A stretch of 8,608 bases of DNA from Candidatus Kapaibacterium sp. (GTDB lineage: Bacteria; Bacteroidota; Ignavibacteria; Kapaibacteriales; UBA2268): the NCBI GenBank assembly GCA_030835065.1, contig JAUQWR010000168.1, forward strand, positions 1 to 8,608, in the 5' to 3' direction. The notes beneath the pieces were generated by a model. The model ran no database searches, was not told the DNA's origin, and worked only from the letters and a program-made list of their open reading frames with translations. This document shows, piece by piece, positions 1 to 6,707 of the stretch; positions within the stretch are counted from its first letter, which is position 1, and each line of letters begins with the position of its first letter. Made by a program: the position numbers and the translations under genes.

Positions 1-1
1 G

Positions 2-280
2 GATGAAAATAATTATCCGATTACTAATCTGAACGAACTCGAAATGATTAACGGAAAATTATGGGCTAATATCTGGCAAAAAGATTTGATTGCAGTTATC
101 GATACTGCAAGCGGAAAATTAGATTCTTATATTAATCTTGAAAAATTAAGAAAAGAAGTTGAGTCTAATCCCGAAGCAGAAGTTTCGAACGGTATTGCTT
201 ATGATACTAAAACTGATAGAATTTTCTTGACCGGAAAATATTGGCAGTATATGTTCGAAGTCAAGCTTTTGAACAAGTAA
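2..280 (+). CDS. Glutaminyl-peptide cyclotransferase (plant-type), 3' part only
   Basis: The reading frame is open from the left edge and stops at TAA 278-280, giving the last 92 residues of a protein whose start lies outside the window; the ATG at 44 is an internal methionine. Visible motifs are NELEMINGKLWANIWQ, IAVIDTASGK, NGIAYD and FLTGKYW followed by FEVKLL. These match the last propeller blades of the plant-type (papaya-like) glutaminyl cyclase family, Pfam Glu_cyclase_2. Such enzymes turn an N-terminal glutamine of a protein or peptide into pyroglutamate, and bacterial members are usually exported to the periplasm or surface. The N-terminal signal and active-site region are not visible, so catalytic competence cannot be judged. 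The frame ends normally and is followed within 12 bases by a hairpin terminator, so it is probably the last gene of its transcript. Family assignment is from remembered motifs and fairly secure. Confidence 0.85.
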   Translation, partial: DENNYPITNLNELEMINGKLWANIWQKDLIAVIDTASGKLDSYINLEKLRKEVESNPEAEVSNGIAYDTKTDRIFLTGKYWQYMFEVKLLNK

Positions 281-291
281 AAGAATATAAG

Positions 292-331
292 AAAACTTCA
301 TTTAAAATACAAGCAAAAAATGAAGTTTTTT
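292..331 (+). terminator. Hairpin terminator after the glutaminyl cyclase gene
   Basis: A perfect 12-base inverted repeat, AAAACTTCATTT (292-303) and AAATGAAGTTTT (318-329), encloses a 14-base loop and runs into a T-tract to 331. It begins 11 bases after the stop of the cyclase gene, as expected for an intrinsic terminator. The stem is AT-rich with only three G:C pairs, so its strength is uncertain. Confidence 0.6.
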
Positions 332-546
332 GATAAAAAACCGACCTCTATAAATTGCCACCACTGCGATTTTGCGAGTGAAAATGACAGGTAGGTTGTC
401 TATGGCTCTGAAATTAAATGTAGGGCTTTTAAGCATTGAAAATAGGATTTGAGACCCAAAAATATATTTTTTAATTATTAAAGAATAATGAATATTTGAG
501 TTCGTCTCTAAAAGATGAGTTTTGAAAATATTTGAAGGTAATAGCA
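332..546. other. Intergenic stretch with no supported gene
   Basis: This stretch lies between the cyclase terminator and the sulfur-carrier gene. I find no RNA gene and no exact Bacteroidota promoter. The part at about 341-425 is visibly richer in G and C (CCGACCTC, GCCACCACTGCG, GACAGGTAGG) than the AT-rich flanks. The - strand is open across the block with TTG as its only upstream start, but the predicted peptide has no family I recognise and overlaps the next gene's start. It could be the promoter/leader region, a degraded gene, or a short dispersed repeat; the sequence alone does not decide. Confidence 0.4.
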
Positions 547-864
547 ATGAATATAATTCAAATTGATAATTATCAAATTGAATTAAACGAAGATGGTTTT
601 ATGAAAAGTCCGGATATGTGGAACGAAGAAATTGCAACACGTTTGGCAGAAGAATCAAATATAAAACCATTGACCGATAACCATTGGTTGGTAATCGGAT
701 TTTTGCGTAATTATTACCTAAAGCATGGAATATCTCCAAAAATAAAAAAACTATGCAATGACACCGGATTTTCTCTTCGAGAAATTTATGACCTTTTCCC
801 GATGGGTCCTGCTAAAGGTGCCACTCGAATAGCAGGATTGCCGGAGCCGGCAAGCTGTGCCTAA
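547..864 (+). CDS. tusE: TusE/DsrC-family sulfur-carrier protein
   Basis: This is a 105-residue DsrC/TusE-family protein, the usual length. Family landmarks are ELNEDGF near residues 12-18, W25-NEE, the HWLVIGFLRNYY helix at about 46-57, and the C-terminal arm LFPMGPAKGATRIAGLPEP with C104 as the penultimate residue. C104 is the CysA persulfide/thiol carrier. The CysB position, 11 residues upstream, is Thr93, as in E. coli TusE and unlike sulfite-reduction DsrC, which has both cysteines. Sulfur relay to tRNA 2-thiouridine is therefore more likely than dissimilatory sulfite reduction. No tusBCD, mnmA or dsrAB is in the window, so its partners are unknown. ATG 547 is chosen because GAAGG at 534-538 precedes it by 8 bases and family proteins start here; an in-frame TTG lies at 532. 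The next gene starts 27 bases after the stop, suggesting co-transcription. C70 is an additional, non-family cysteine. Confidence 0.88.
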   Translation: MNIIQIDNYQIELNEDGFMKSPDMWNEEIATRLAEESNIKPLTDNHWLVIGFLRNYYLKHGISPKIKKLCNDTGFSLREIYDLFPMGPAKGATRIAGLPEPASCA

Positions 865-891
865 AATTTTATTAATATATATTTGATTGTT

Positions 892-3288
892 ATGAAAAAG
901 TTGGCTATTTGCTTATGCTTGATTCTATTTACTTTGGCAAATAATTTGTTGTTTGCTCAGACTAAACTTATTGTAGGTACTGTTGTAGAATCAGAAAGCT
1001 TAAAACCTATTTCGGGTGCTACAATTAGGTTGGTTGAATCTAATAAAGGTACATATACTTCACAAAGCGGCAAGTTTAGGCTGCAAGTACCCACCGGCAG
1101 GCAAGTTTTGAAAATTAGCTCGATTGGTTATCAAACTCAAAAGATCAATTTGAATGAAAAATCAGATTCAATTACTATTAAGTTAGTGCCAGATCCAATT
1201 TTGATGAAATCTGTGCAGGTGACCGGCGATATTGATGCCAACCAAATTATTAAGCGGGCAATCAAAAGAAAAGAAGAAAATCTTTCGCGAATTAAAACTT
1301 TTAGCGGAATTTTGTATAGTAAAATAGTTTTAGAAATGAGCGGATCAGTTTATGGTGCTATCGATGGGCAATCAAATAAATTGACCTTAGCTACAAATTT
1401 TGGTACTGGCTCTATTCCTTCTCAATACCAAATGTTTTTGCTAGAAAATTTTTCTAGAAATTATATCGACTATACAAAAAATATTGATCATAAATCCATA
1501 ATCCAAAGAAGACAAACTGCTAATTTGGATGCTGCTGCCAATATTCTTGCTATTGGCGAATTTAGAGAATTTATGAAAGACAAAGTCAGATTTGCTAATG
1601 CTGTATTTACTACTCCGTTAAGTAATGATGCATTCGACTATTATAATTTTGAACTTGAAAAAAGAACTATTTTAGACGATAGATATGTTTATGTTATTAA
1701 TGTAATACCTAGTACTAGTGTATATCCTGTATTTAAAGGGAAAATTTACATTGTAGAAGGTACATATAATTTGATTGAAGTAGATCTAAAGCCAAGCGAT
1801 GAATCAGCTATCAGTTTTGTAAAAGATCTTAATTTTAATCAAAAATTTGAAGAAATCAAACGCGATATTTGGTTCCCGACTTTTTTTGAAGTTACTGGAA
1901 AAGCTCAGGTAAATATTCTTAAAGGTATGCTAGATGTTGGTACTGACTTCAAAGCAACAAGCATTTATAGCGATATGGCAGTAAACGAAGCTTTGCCTGA
2001 TTCTATTTATAAGCAAAATGTGCCTAGAATTACTGTTATTTCTAGTGCAGACTCTACAAATAATAAGTTTTGGGAACAAAATTCTTTGCGTGATATTACT
2101 CCAAAAGAATTGAATATTTATAGTACTGTCGATAGTTTGGTGACAAATGCCAAAAAAGATTCCATTGCTGCCGAAGGATTTAATTATTCTTATATGCCTG
2201 AATTTGGTTTTAATAGAACTTCTTCTGTTTTGCTTGGTCTTAATTTGAAAGCTAATACAGGCGATTTCGAATTTGAAGGTATGGGAGCTTATAGTTTTGG
2301 ACAGAAAAAACCTTATGGCTATGCTAATTTATCCTATAATATAGATAGCGATGATGAGCGTTCAAAATTTGATATTACCTTTGGTATTTATTCAAATTCG
2401 GAAACTATGGGTACCGATGATACTTATCCCAAATTAGTACATTCTGTTATGTCGTTGCTCACTCATAAAGAATATTATAATTTCTTTAAGGAAAGCGGGT
2501 GGAGCATTACTGCCAATTATGAAAATAATGGTTTAGAATTTTGGACAGAATTCGAACAAGCACGACATTTCTTATTAAAAAATTCTACTGATAGATCTAT
2601 CTTTCAAGAAAAACGTTATAGATCCAATCCAGCAGCAGATCCTGGAAATTATAATGTGATTTCATTCGGATCTATTTTTGATGGTATTACGATTACAGTG
2701 CAGAGAAATATTTTCCAATATGCTTATGAGTTTAATGCTTTTTATGGGCAGAATCACGAAAAATCGAAATTTTTTAGAGGCGCAGAAGCTAAACTAAGAG
2801 CATTCATACCAACATTCTATACCGGCTATGCTCCGATGAGCCTTGATATTGATCTGCATGCCGGATATACTTCTAAATCTACTCCTTTGCAATATATGTA
2901 TTTAATGCAGACAGGTTATGTGTTTTTAGGTCAAAATCATAGTTTTATTTCTGCTCCATTAGGCAGGTTTGGTGGTTCCGAATATGCAAGCGCTGCAGTA
3001 CACTTCAATACCCAAGATCTTTGGTGGCGTGCACTAGGATTGCCTCTCTACGAGGGAAGAGGTTTGGAATTGATTTTTTCTGGATTGATTGGAAAATATA
3101 ATAATTTTAATAATAAAATTTATAGTTCTACTGGCAATAAATTCTATGCAGAAGCAGGTTTTGGTTTAGACAAAATCCCTACTTTTGTGAGCAATCTGAT
3201 ATATTTGAAAGCTGAATTTAGATGGGGAATAGAATCATTAGCTAAGGATAGGTTTGGTTTTGCGCTTTGGGCTTCACTCCCATTTTAG
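892..3288 (+). CDS. DUF5686 outer-membrane protein with carboxypeptidase-regulatory-like domain
   Basis: This 798-residue protein begins with a classical signal peptide: MKK, a hydrophobic stretch rich in L and A, and likely cleavage after LLFAQ at residue 23. Residues about 26-100 form a carboxypeptidase regulatory-like beta-sandwich, with the typical GTVVESESLKPISGATI, SQSGKFRL and LKISSIGYQ motifs found at the N-terminus of many Bacteroidota outer-membrane proteins. The remainder fits the DUF5686 family: a middle region with PVFKGKIYIVEGTYNLIEVDL, then a C-terminal half of alternating aromatic strands that ends in a terminal Phe (ASLPF), as outer-membrane barrels do. The function of DUF5686 is not established; an outer-membrane channel or receptor-like role is inference. 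ATG 892 is chosen over TTG 883 because it places the charged n-region directly at the start. It lies 27 bases after the sulfur-carrier gene and 24 bases before the permease gene. Confidence 0.85.
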   Translation: MKKLAICLCLILFTLANNLLFAQTKLIVGTVVESESLKPISGATIRLVESNKGTYTSQSGKFRLQVPTGRQVLKISSIGYQTQKINLNEKSDSITIKLVPDPILMKSVQVTGDIDANQIIKRAIKRKEENLSRIKTFSGILYSKIVLEMSGSVYGAIDGQSNKLTLATNFGTGSIPSQYQMFLLENFSRNYIDYTKNIDHKSIIQRRQTANLDAAANILAIGEFREFMKDKVRFANAVFTTPLSNDAFDYYNFELEKRTILDDRYVYVINVIPSTSVYPVFKGKIYIVEGTYNLIEVDLKPSDESAISFVKDLNFNQKFEEIKRDIWFPTFFEVTGKAQVNILKGMLDVGTDFKATSIYSDMAVNEALPDSIYKQNVPRITVISSADSTNNKFWEQNSLRDITPKELNIYSTVDSLVTNAKKDSIAAEGFNYSYMPEFGFNRTSSVLLGLNLKANTGDFEFEGMGAYSFGQKKPYGYANLSYNIDSDDERSKFDITFGIYSNSETMGTDDTYPKLVHSVMSLLTHKEYYNFFKESGWSITANYENNGLEFWTEFEQARHFLLKNSTDRSIFQEKRYRSNPAADPGNYNVISFGSIFDGITITVQRNIFQYAYEFNAFYGQNHEKSKFFRGAEAKLRAFIPTFYTGYAPMSLDIDLHAGYTSKSTPLQYMYLMQTGYVFLGQNHSFISAPLGRFGGSEYASAAVHFNTQDLWWRALGLPLYEGRGLELIFSGLIGKYNNFNNKIYSSTGNKFYAEAGFGLDKIPTFVSNLIYLKAEFRWGIESLAKDRFGFALWASLPF

Positions 3289-3312
3289 GTAATTTATAAT
3301 AAAGGACTAAAA

Positions 3313-4176
3313 ATGTATTGGTTGTTGATTCTCCAACAATTAATTCCATCGACTACTCATATTGTGAGCAAAGATATAAGTGGTGTGCTTCCGGTGGAAT
3401 TAGTGCTATTGATTAGAGCTGCAATTGCTTCGTTAGTTTTTTTTGCTTGGATGATTTTTTCAAGACAGCATTTTAATAGGATTGAGTCTAAAGATTGGTT
3501 TAAATATTTGATTTTGGGAGCATTAAATATTCCAATTAATCAAATGCTTTTTTTTAATGCAGTTAAGCTTACAAGCCCAGCCAATCTTGCTTTGGCATAT
3601 GCATTATCTCCGGTTTTTGTGCTTATCCTTTCTAAAATATTTCAAAAACAATCCTATTCGATTGCAGTTAGTATTGGTATTGCAATTGCTCTGATTGGAT
3701 CTGCGATTATTCAATTCGAAAAAGGATTGACCTTTGCTTCAGAAAATTTTCTGGGAAATCTGCTTGCATTAGGATCATCTTTCACTTGGTCTATATATAC
3801 AATAATTGGTCAAAATTTAGTAAAAAAATATGGTGCGATATTTTCCACTGGAAGCTCGGTAATACTAGGTTGTTTGATGTTTTCAATTATATTTATATTT
3901 ATAAATCCTGAATATCCATTAAGTGATATAAAGTCAATTCAATGGATAGAATTAATATATTTGGGGGCTGGTGCATCGGTTTTTGGCTATGGCTTGTGGT
4001 TTTTAGCATTGAGAAAAATTGAAGCAGCAAAAGTAGCTATATTCAATAATTTGCAGCCAATCTTAACAACAATTATGTCTTTGATATTCTTCTCGATTGT
4101 ACCTACGATTCAGTTTATAATGGGTGGTGTGCTTATTATAGCCGGAGTTGTTTTAGCGCAATTGAAAAATAAATAA
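3313..4176 (+). CDS. EamA/DMT-family permease
   Basis: This 287-residue, strongly hydrophobic inner-membrane protein has about ten membrane segments in two repeated halves (roughly residues 1-135 and 147-283), the layout of EamA-domain drug/metabolite transporters (RhaT/YdcZ-like superfamily). Landmarks are a TM1 with QLIPSTTHIVSK, the LIRAAIASLVFFAW segment, the loop-helix NAVKLTSPANLALAYALSPVF in repeat one, and LRKIEAAKVAIFNNLQPILT in repeat two, which are the paired conserved segments of the family. The substrate cannot be told from sequence; family members export amino acids, nucleotides, sugars or drugs. ATG 3313 is preceded by AAAGGA at 3301-3305 with suitable spacing. It is probably the last gene of a transcript with the sulfur carrier and DUF5686 protein, and is followed directly by a hairpin terminator. 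The functional link between the three genes is unclear. Confidence 0.87.
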   Translation: MYWLLILQQLIPSTTHIVSKDISGVLPVELVLLIRAAIASLVFFAWMIFSRQHFNRIESKDWFKYLILGALNIPINQMLFFNAVKLTSPANLALAYALSPVFVLILSKIFQKQSYSIAVSIGIAIALIGSAIIQFEKGLTFASENFLGNLLALGSSFTWSIYTIIGQNLVKKYGAIFSTGSSVILGCLMFSIIFIFINPEYPLSDIKSIQWIELIYLGAGASVFGYGLWFLALRKIEAAKVAIFNNLQPILTTIMSLIFFSIVPTIQFIMGGVLIIAGVVLAQLKNK

Positions 4177-4177
4177 A

Positions 4178-4209
4178 AAAAAACTTGCCAAAATATTGAC
4201 AAGTTTTTT
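4178..4209. terminator. Bidirectional terminator between permease gene and tRNA-Thr
   Basis: AAAAAACTTG (4178-4187) and CAAGTTTTTT (4200-4209) form a 10-bp stem with a 12-base loop. On the + strand it starts 2 bases after the permease stop and ends in six T. On the - strand it follows the 3' end of the tRNA by 2 bases and ends in nine T. It therefore fits an intrinsic terminator serving both convergent transcripts. Confidence 0.75.
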
Positions 4210-4210
4210 G

Positions 4211-4283
4211 AGCCACTTGACGGACTTGAACCCCCGACCTGCTGATTACAAATCAGCTGCTCTACCAGCTGAGCTAAAGTGGC
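4211..4283 (-). tRNA. tRNA-Thr (anticodon TGT)
   Basis: On the - strand a 73-base cloverleaf is readable: acceptor GCCACTT pairs with AAGTGGC (7 bp), D-arm GCTC/GAGC with loop AGCTGGTA, anticodon stem GCTGA/TCAGC around loop TTTGTAA, variable loop AGGTC, and T-loop TTCAAGT. The anticodon TGT lies at 4248-4250 and reads ACA-type threonine codons. The discriminator is T (complement of 4211) and CCA is not encoded, so it must be added after transcription. The T-stem GGGGG/CCGTC contains a G-G mismatch at positions 51:63 (4233 and 4221) next to a G-U pair, which is unusual. The gene has its own upstream promoter and a shared downstream terminator, and is transcribed toward the permease gene. Confidence 0.93.
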
Positions 4284-4296
4284 TTATTTTAGAATA

Positions 4297-4328
4297 CAAA
4301 TTTAAGGAGATTTTATATTCTGTGCAAA
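4297..4328 (-). promoter_or_regulatory. Bacteroidota-type promoter of tRNA-Thr
   Basis: Read on the - strand, TTTG (4325-4328) is followed after exactly 20 bases by TAAATTTG (4297-4304), a full match to the Bacteroidota -33 TTTG and -7 TAnnTTTG consensus. Transcription would begin about 7 bases before the tRNA 5' end. The -33 box starts only 8 bases past the stop codon of the upstream MFS gene. Confidence 0.75.
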
Positions 4329-4335
4329 TAAAATT

Positions 4336-5733
4336 TTATTTATTTCGAAAAAATAACCACATTAGTAATATAGATAACAGCCCAATAAAAATAAATGGCA
4401 ACCAGATCTGTTGTGGGTTATATAAATTAAATAGAAAATCAGTGGCAGCTGAGTAATCTAAATTCATTTTTGATTGAAATAATTCAAAGGATTTAGAATT
4501 ATTTTCGATATTTAGACTGAAATTTTCATTTAAAAATTTAGCAGCAAAAAAGGATTTTTCGCCGTAATGCTTATAAATCCAACCTCCAAGAAGTCCGCCG
4601 CCACCTAATCCAATAGCCCATGAGAGATTAAGAAGCCCCAGATATTGTGATTTGTTCATATCAGGTGCTATTGAGCTTATATACTCTGTAAGTCTTGGAT
4701 TAGTTATTACTTCTCCGAAAGAATAAATGATAAAACCTAATAATAAAGAATATCCTGACCTATCTGAGCCGCTTATATATAATCCAATTGCAGATAATAA
4801 TATTCCAAGTTTGATCGCTCTTAGAATATGGTTTTTGGTTAAAATATATGAAAATGGAACAACAAAAATAATTATCACTGCTGAATTTAGAATATATAGC
4901 CACTCAAAAGAAATTGATTTTCCAAATGGTGTAATTGATAGCATAAAATCAGGAAGACTTAAATCTGCTGCTACTTTTGATGTATCTATCCAATCGAATA
5001 TAAAGTTTGGCAATGTTTCGTAAAACTGCATATATATCATCGTAAACCCTGATACAATCAATGTGAAACCGCCAACTTTTGGGTTTTTTAATAATTTAAG
5101 AGTAGATTTAAATACATCTAAAGCTTTTTGATCTTGTAATGGCTTTGATTTTTGTTTGTCAATAAAAAGAGATAATACAATTATAACAAGGAAAAATGCT
5201 GAACTAGAGAGAAATAGTGCCTGCCATGATATTTGTTTGATAAATATTGAAAATGGTGGAACAAAAAAGACGGCAAGATTGACTAACATCACATAAACTG
5301 CCCAACCCAATGTAGAATTTTTATCATTTAGTTTGACAGCAATTTCTCCTTGGAGTGCCGGCTTGAAAGAGCCTAAACCAAAACCAAGAATAATAGCTGC
5401 CAGCATAAATGACCAAACTTCTCTTTGTGTTCCTATCAAAGCGTAGCCAATAATTGAGATGATAGAAGAAATAATAATCATATTTTTTCTGCCGGCTTTA
5501 TCTGCAAATCCACCTATTAGCACAGGAGTAAGATTTTGGACTAATGCCCACCAAAAGTAAATCATACCCTTGATTGTATGCTCCCAATGTAGCCCACCGG
5601 GTATATCCTTTTGGGCAATATAGATAGGCAGCTGCAAAATTGCATTCCAATATGCAAATCGCTCAATCATTTGAATTAAATTGAGTCCCCAATAATCAGC
5701 ACCTAATGTCTTGAATTTACTAAATATTTTCAT
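4336..5733 (-). CDS. POT-like MFS transporter
   Basis: This 465-residue inner-membrane protein has around twelve hydrophobic segments. MFS motif A is at residues 74-84 (GGFADKAGRKN, between TM2 and TM3). Near the start, IERFAYWNAIL at 23-33 resembles the TM1 ERFxYY motif of proton-dependent oligopeptide transporters (POT/PTR2), and GLGSFKPALQG at 119-129 resembles the TM4 motif with its conserved Lys (K124). The family's ExxER motif reads QxxER here: Q21 replaces the first Glu, while E24 and R25 remain. The best description is an MFS permease related to POT, possibly for di/tripeptides, with substrate unproven and coupling perhaps altered. The start ATG lies 1 base after the stop of the T9SS cargo gene, so the two are co-transcribed and probably translationally linked. 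No hairpin follows the stop, so transcripts may read into the tRNA and end at its terminator. Confidence 0.82.
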   Translation of the reverse strand: MKIFSKFKTLGADYWGLNLIQMIERFAYWNAILQLPIYIAQKDIPGGLHWEHTIKGMIYFWWALVQNLTPVLIGGFADKAGRKNMIIISSIISIIGYALIGTQREVWSFMLAAIILGFGLGSFKPALQGEIAVKLNDKNSTLGWAVYVMLVNLAVFFVPPFSIFIKQISWQALFLSSSAFFLVIIVLSLFIDKQKSKPLQDQKALDVFKSTLKLLKNPKVGGFTLIVSGFTMIYMQFYETLPNFIFDWIDTSKVAADLSLPDFMLSITPFGKSISFEWLYILNSAVIIIFVVPFSYILTKNHILRAIKLGILLSAIGLYISGSDRSGYSLLLGFIIYSFGEVITNPRLTEYISSIAPDMNKSQYLGLLNLSWAIGLGGGGLLGGWIYKHYGEKSFFAAKFLNENFSLNIENNSKSFELFQSKMNLDYSAATDFLFNLYNPQQIWLPFIFIGLLSILLMWLFFRNK

Positions 5734-5734
5734 T

Positions 5735-6613
5735 TTATCTTAAAACTAAAAACTTATAAGTCAATATTTGACCTGATATGTTTGCTCTTAGGAAGTATAT
5801 CCCTTGTGTTAGATTATGTTTGTTTATAAATATATAGTCATTATTGGTGAATGATATTCTATTTGAATTAACGTTGAATATTTCATAAGAATCAACAGGT
5901 GATTCAGTAATTAGTTTAAAATAATCGTCTGTATCGATATATTTAATATTTGTAAGGTCATTTACAGAATTGATTTTTGAGGAATTAATAATAGCAATTG
6001 CATCCAGATCAAATCCACTAACGATGAATAAAGGGCTATAATATTTGTGTTTTGTATCGTAGGTTACTACTCTAGTAATATCTTTTATTTTAATATACTT
6101 AGCTTTGCTCAATCCAATGCTTGCAAGATCGAAGCTATTGCCACCGCTTTCACTAGGATTGAATGGATCTTTATCGCCATTAGTTGGACCAACTCCAGCA
6201 CAGCCTTCGAGGCTAATTGAGTCGTATGGAAATTCGATAAAATCGATTCCGTTTTCGCTAACAGATACTATTCCAGGTTCAGCAAAAATCATACTATCGG
6301 CTAGACGCATAAATGCATTTTCGAAAATAGTAAAGTCCGGACCTGGACCATCAATTATATAATGAGATTTGTTGCCAACAATAATTTCGCCATCCAAGCC
6401 TATAGAGCATATATCCTTGGGATCGGAAGCCGGAACAGTATATTTAGCTAAAGCTGAAGGAGGACCGAAAATATTCATAGGAAAGGATTCGGAATCCTGA
6501 CCGGCATTTTGAACAGTGCCGGGTTTTAAAGACAAAACTGTATCAATATAGACTTGCGATTTTGCTGTATAAGCGCAAAAAAATGCAATTAAAATTAAAA
6601 GACTCTTTTTCAT
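5735..6613 (-). CDS. Secreted protein with T9SS type A sorting domain
   Basis: This 292-residue protein begins with MKKSLLILIAFFCAYTAKSQ, a signal peptide likely cleaved after about residue 20. The body (about 21-212) has IGLDGEIIVG, IDGPGPDFTIFENAF (87-101), VSVSENGIDFIEFP, EGCAGVGPTNG, GGNSFDLASIGLSKAKYIKIKD and SGFDLDAIAIIN. This pattern recurs in bacterial surface proteins with a discoidin-like or lectin-like beta-sandwich look; no enzyme motif is visible and the role is unknown. The last 65-70 residues form a T9SS C-terminal domain ending in LTQGIYFLRANISG and TYKFLVLR, which sends the protein across the outer membrane and usually leads to cleavage and surface attachment. ATG 6613 is chosen over in-frame upstream starts (as far as 6703) because only it gives a proper signal peptide and it avoids overlapping the preceding hairpin. 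Its stop is 1 base from the MFS start. Confidence 0.85.
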   Translation of the reverse strand: MKKSLLILIAFFCAYTAKSQVYIDTVLSLKPGTVQNAGQDSESFPMNIFGPPSALAKYTVPASDPKDICSIGLDGEIIVGNKSHYIIDGPGPDFTIFENAFMRLADSMIFAEPGIVSVSENGIDFIEFPYDSISLEGCAGVGPTNGDKDPFNPSESGGNSFDLASIGLSKAKYIKIKDITRVVTYDTKHKYYSPLFIVSGFDLDAIAIINSSKINSVNDLTNIKYIDTDDYFKLITESPVDSYEIFNVNSNRISFTNNDYIFINKHNLTQGIYFLRANISGQILTYKFLVLR

Positions 6614-6647
6614 TACAACCAAAACAAATAATTTTACATTAAAACGA

Positions 6648-6683
6648 AAAACTCGCAATTTCATTAGCGAAATTACGAGTTTT
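6648..6683 (-). terminator. Hairpin downstream of the deoxyhypusine synthase homologue
   Basis: On the - strand GAAATT-CGAG type arms at 6648-6662 and 6669-6683 form a 15-bp stem, with a 6-base loop; the only non-Watson-Crick position becomes a G-U pair in the - strand RNA. The stem is followed by a T-rich run (TTTTTCGTTTT). It lies 24 bases after the synthase stop, as expected for a terminator or attenuator. It would separate the synthase from the T9SS-cargo/MFS pair, although I see no exact promoter in the 35 bases left before the cargo gene, so partial read-through is possible. Confidence 0.6.
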
Positions 6684-6707
6684 CTGAAAAAATTACATAT
6701 CAATAAA

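Noticed and set aside
302..547. Open frame of 81 codons on the - strand between the cyclase and sulfur-carrier genes
   Set aside because: It needs a TTG start inside the ribosome-site region of the opposite gene, crosses the hairpin terminator, and its peptide matches no family I know.
4196..4456. Open frame on the + strand across the tRNA and the end of the MFS gene
   Set aside because: It reads through the tRNA-Thr antisense and the reverse of a clear transporter gene; it is a chance frame.
4727..5023. Open frame on the + strand inside the MFS gene
   Set aside because: It is antisense to a well-supported membrane transporter and has no signal or domain of its own.
6105..6362. Open frame on the + strand inside the T9SS cargo gene
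   Set aside because: It is antisense to a conserved domain and its composition reflects the opposite strand.
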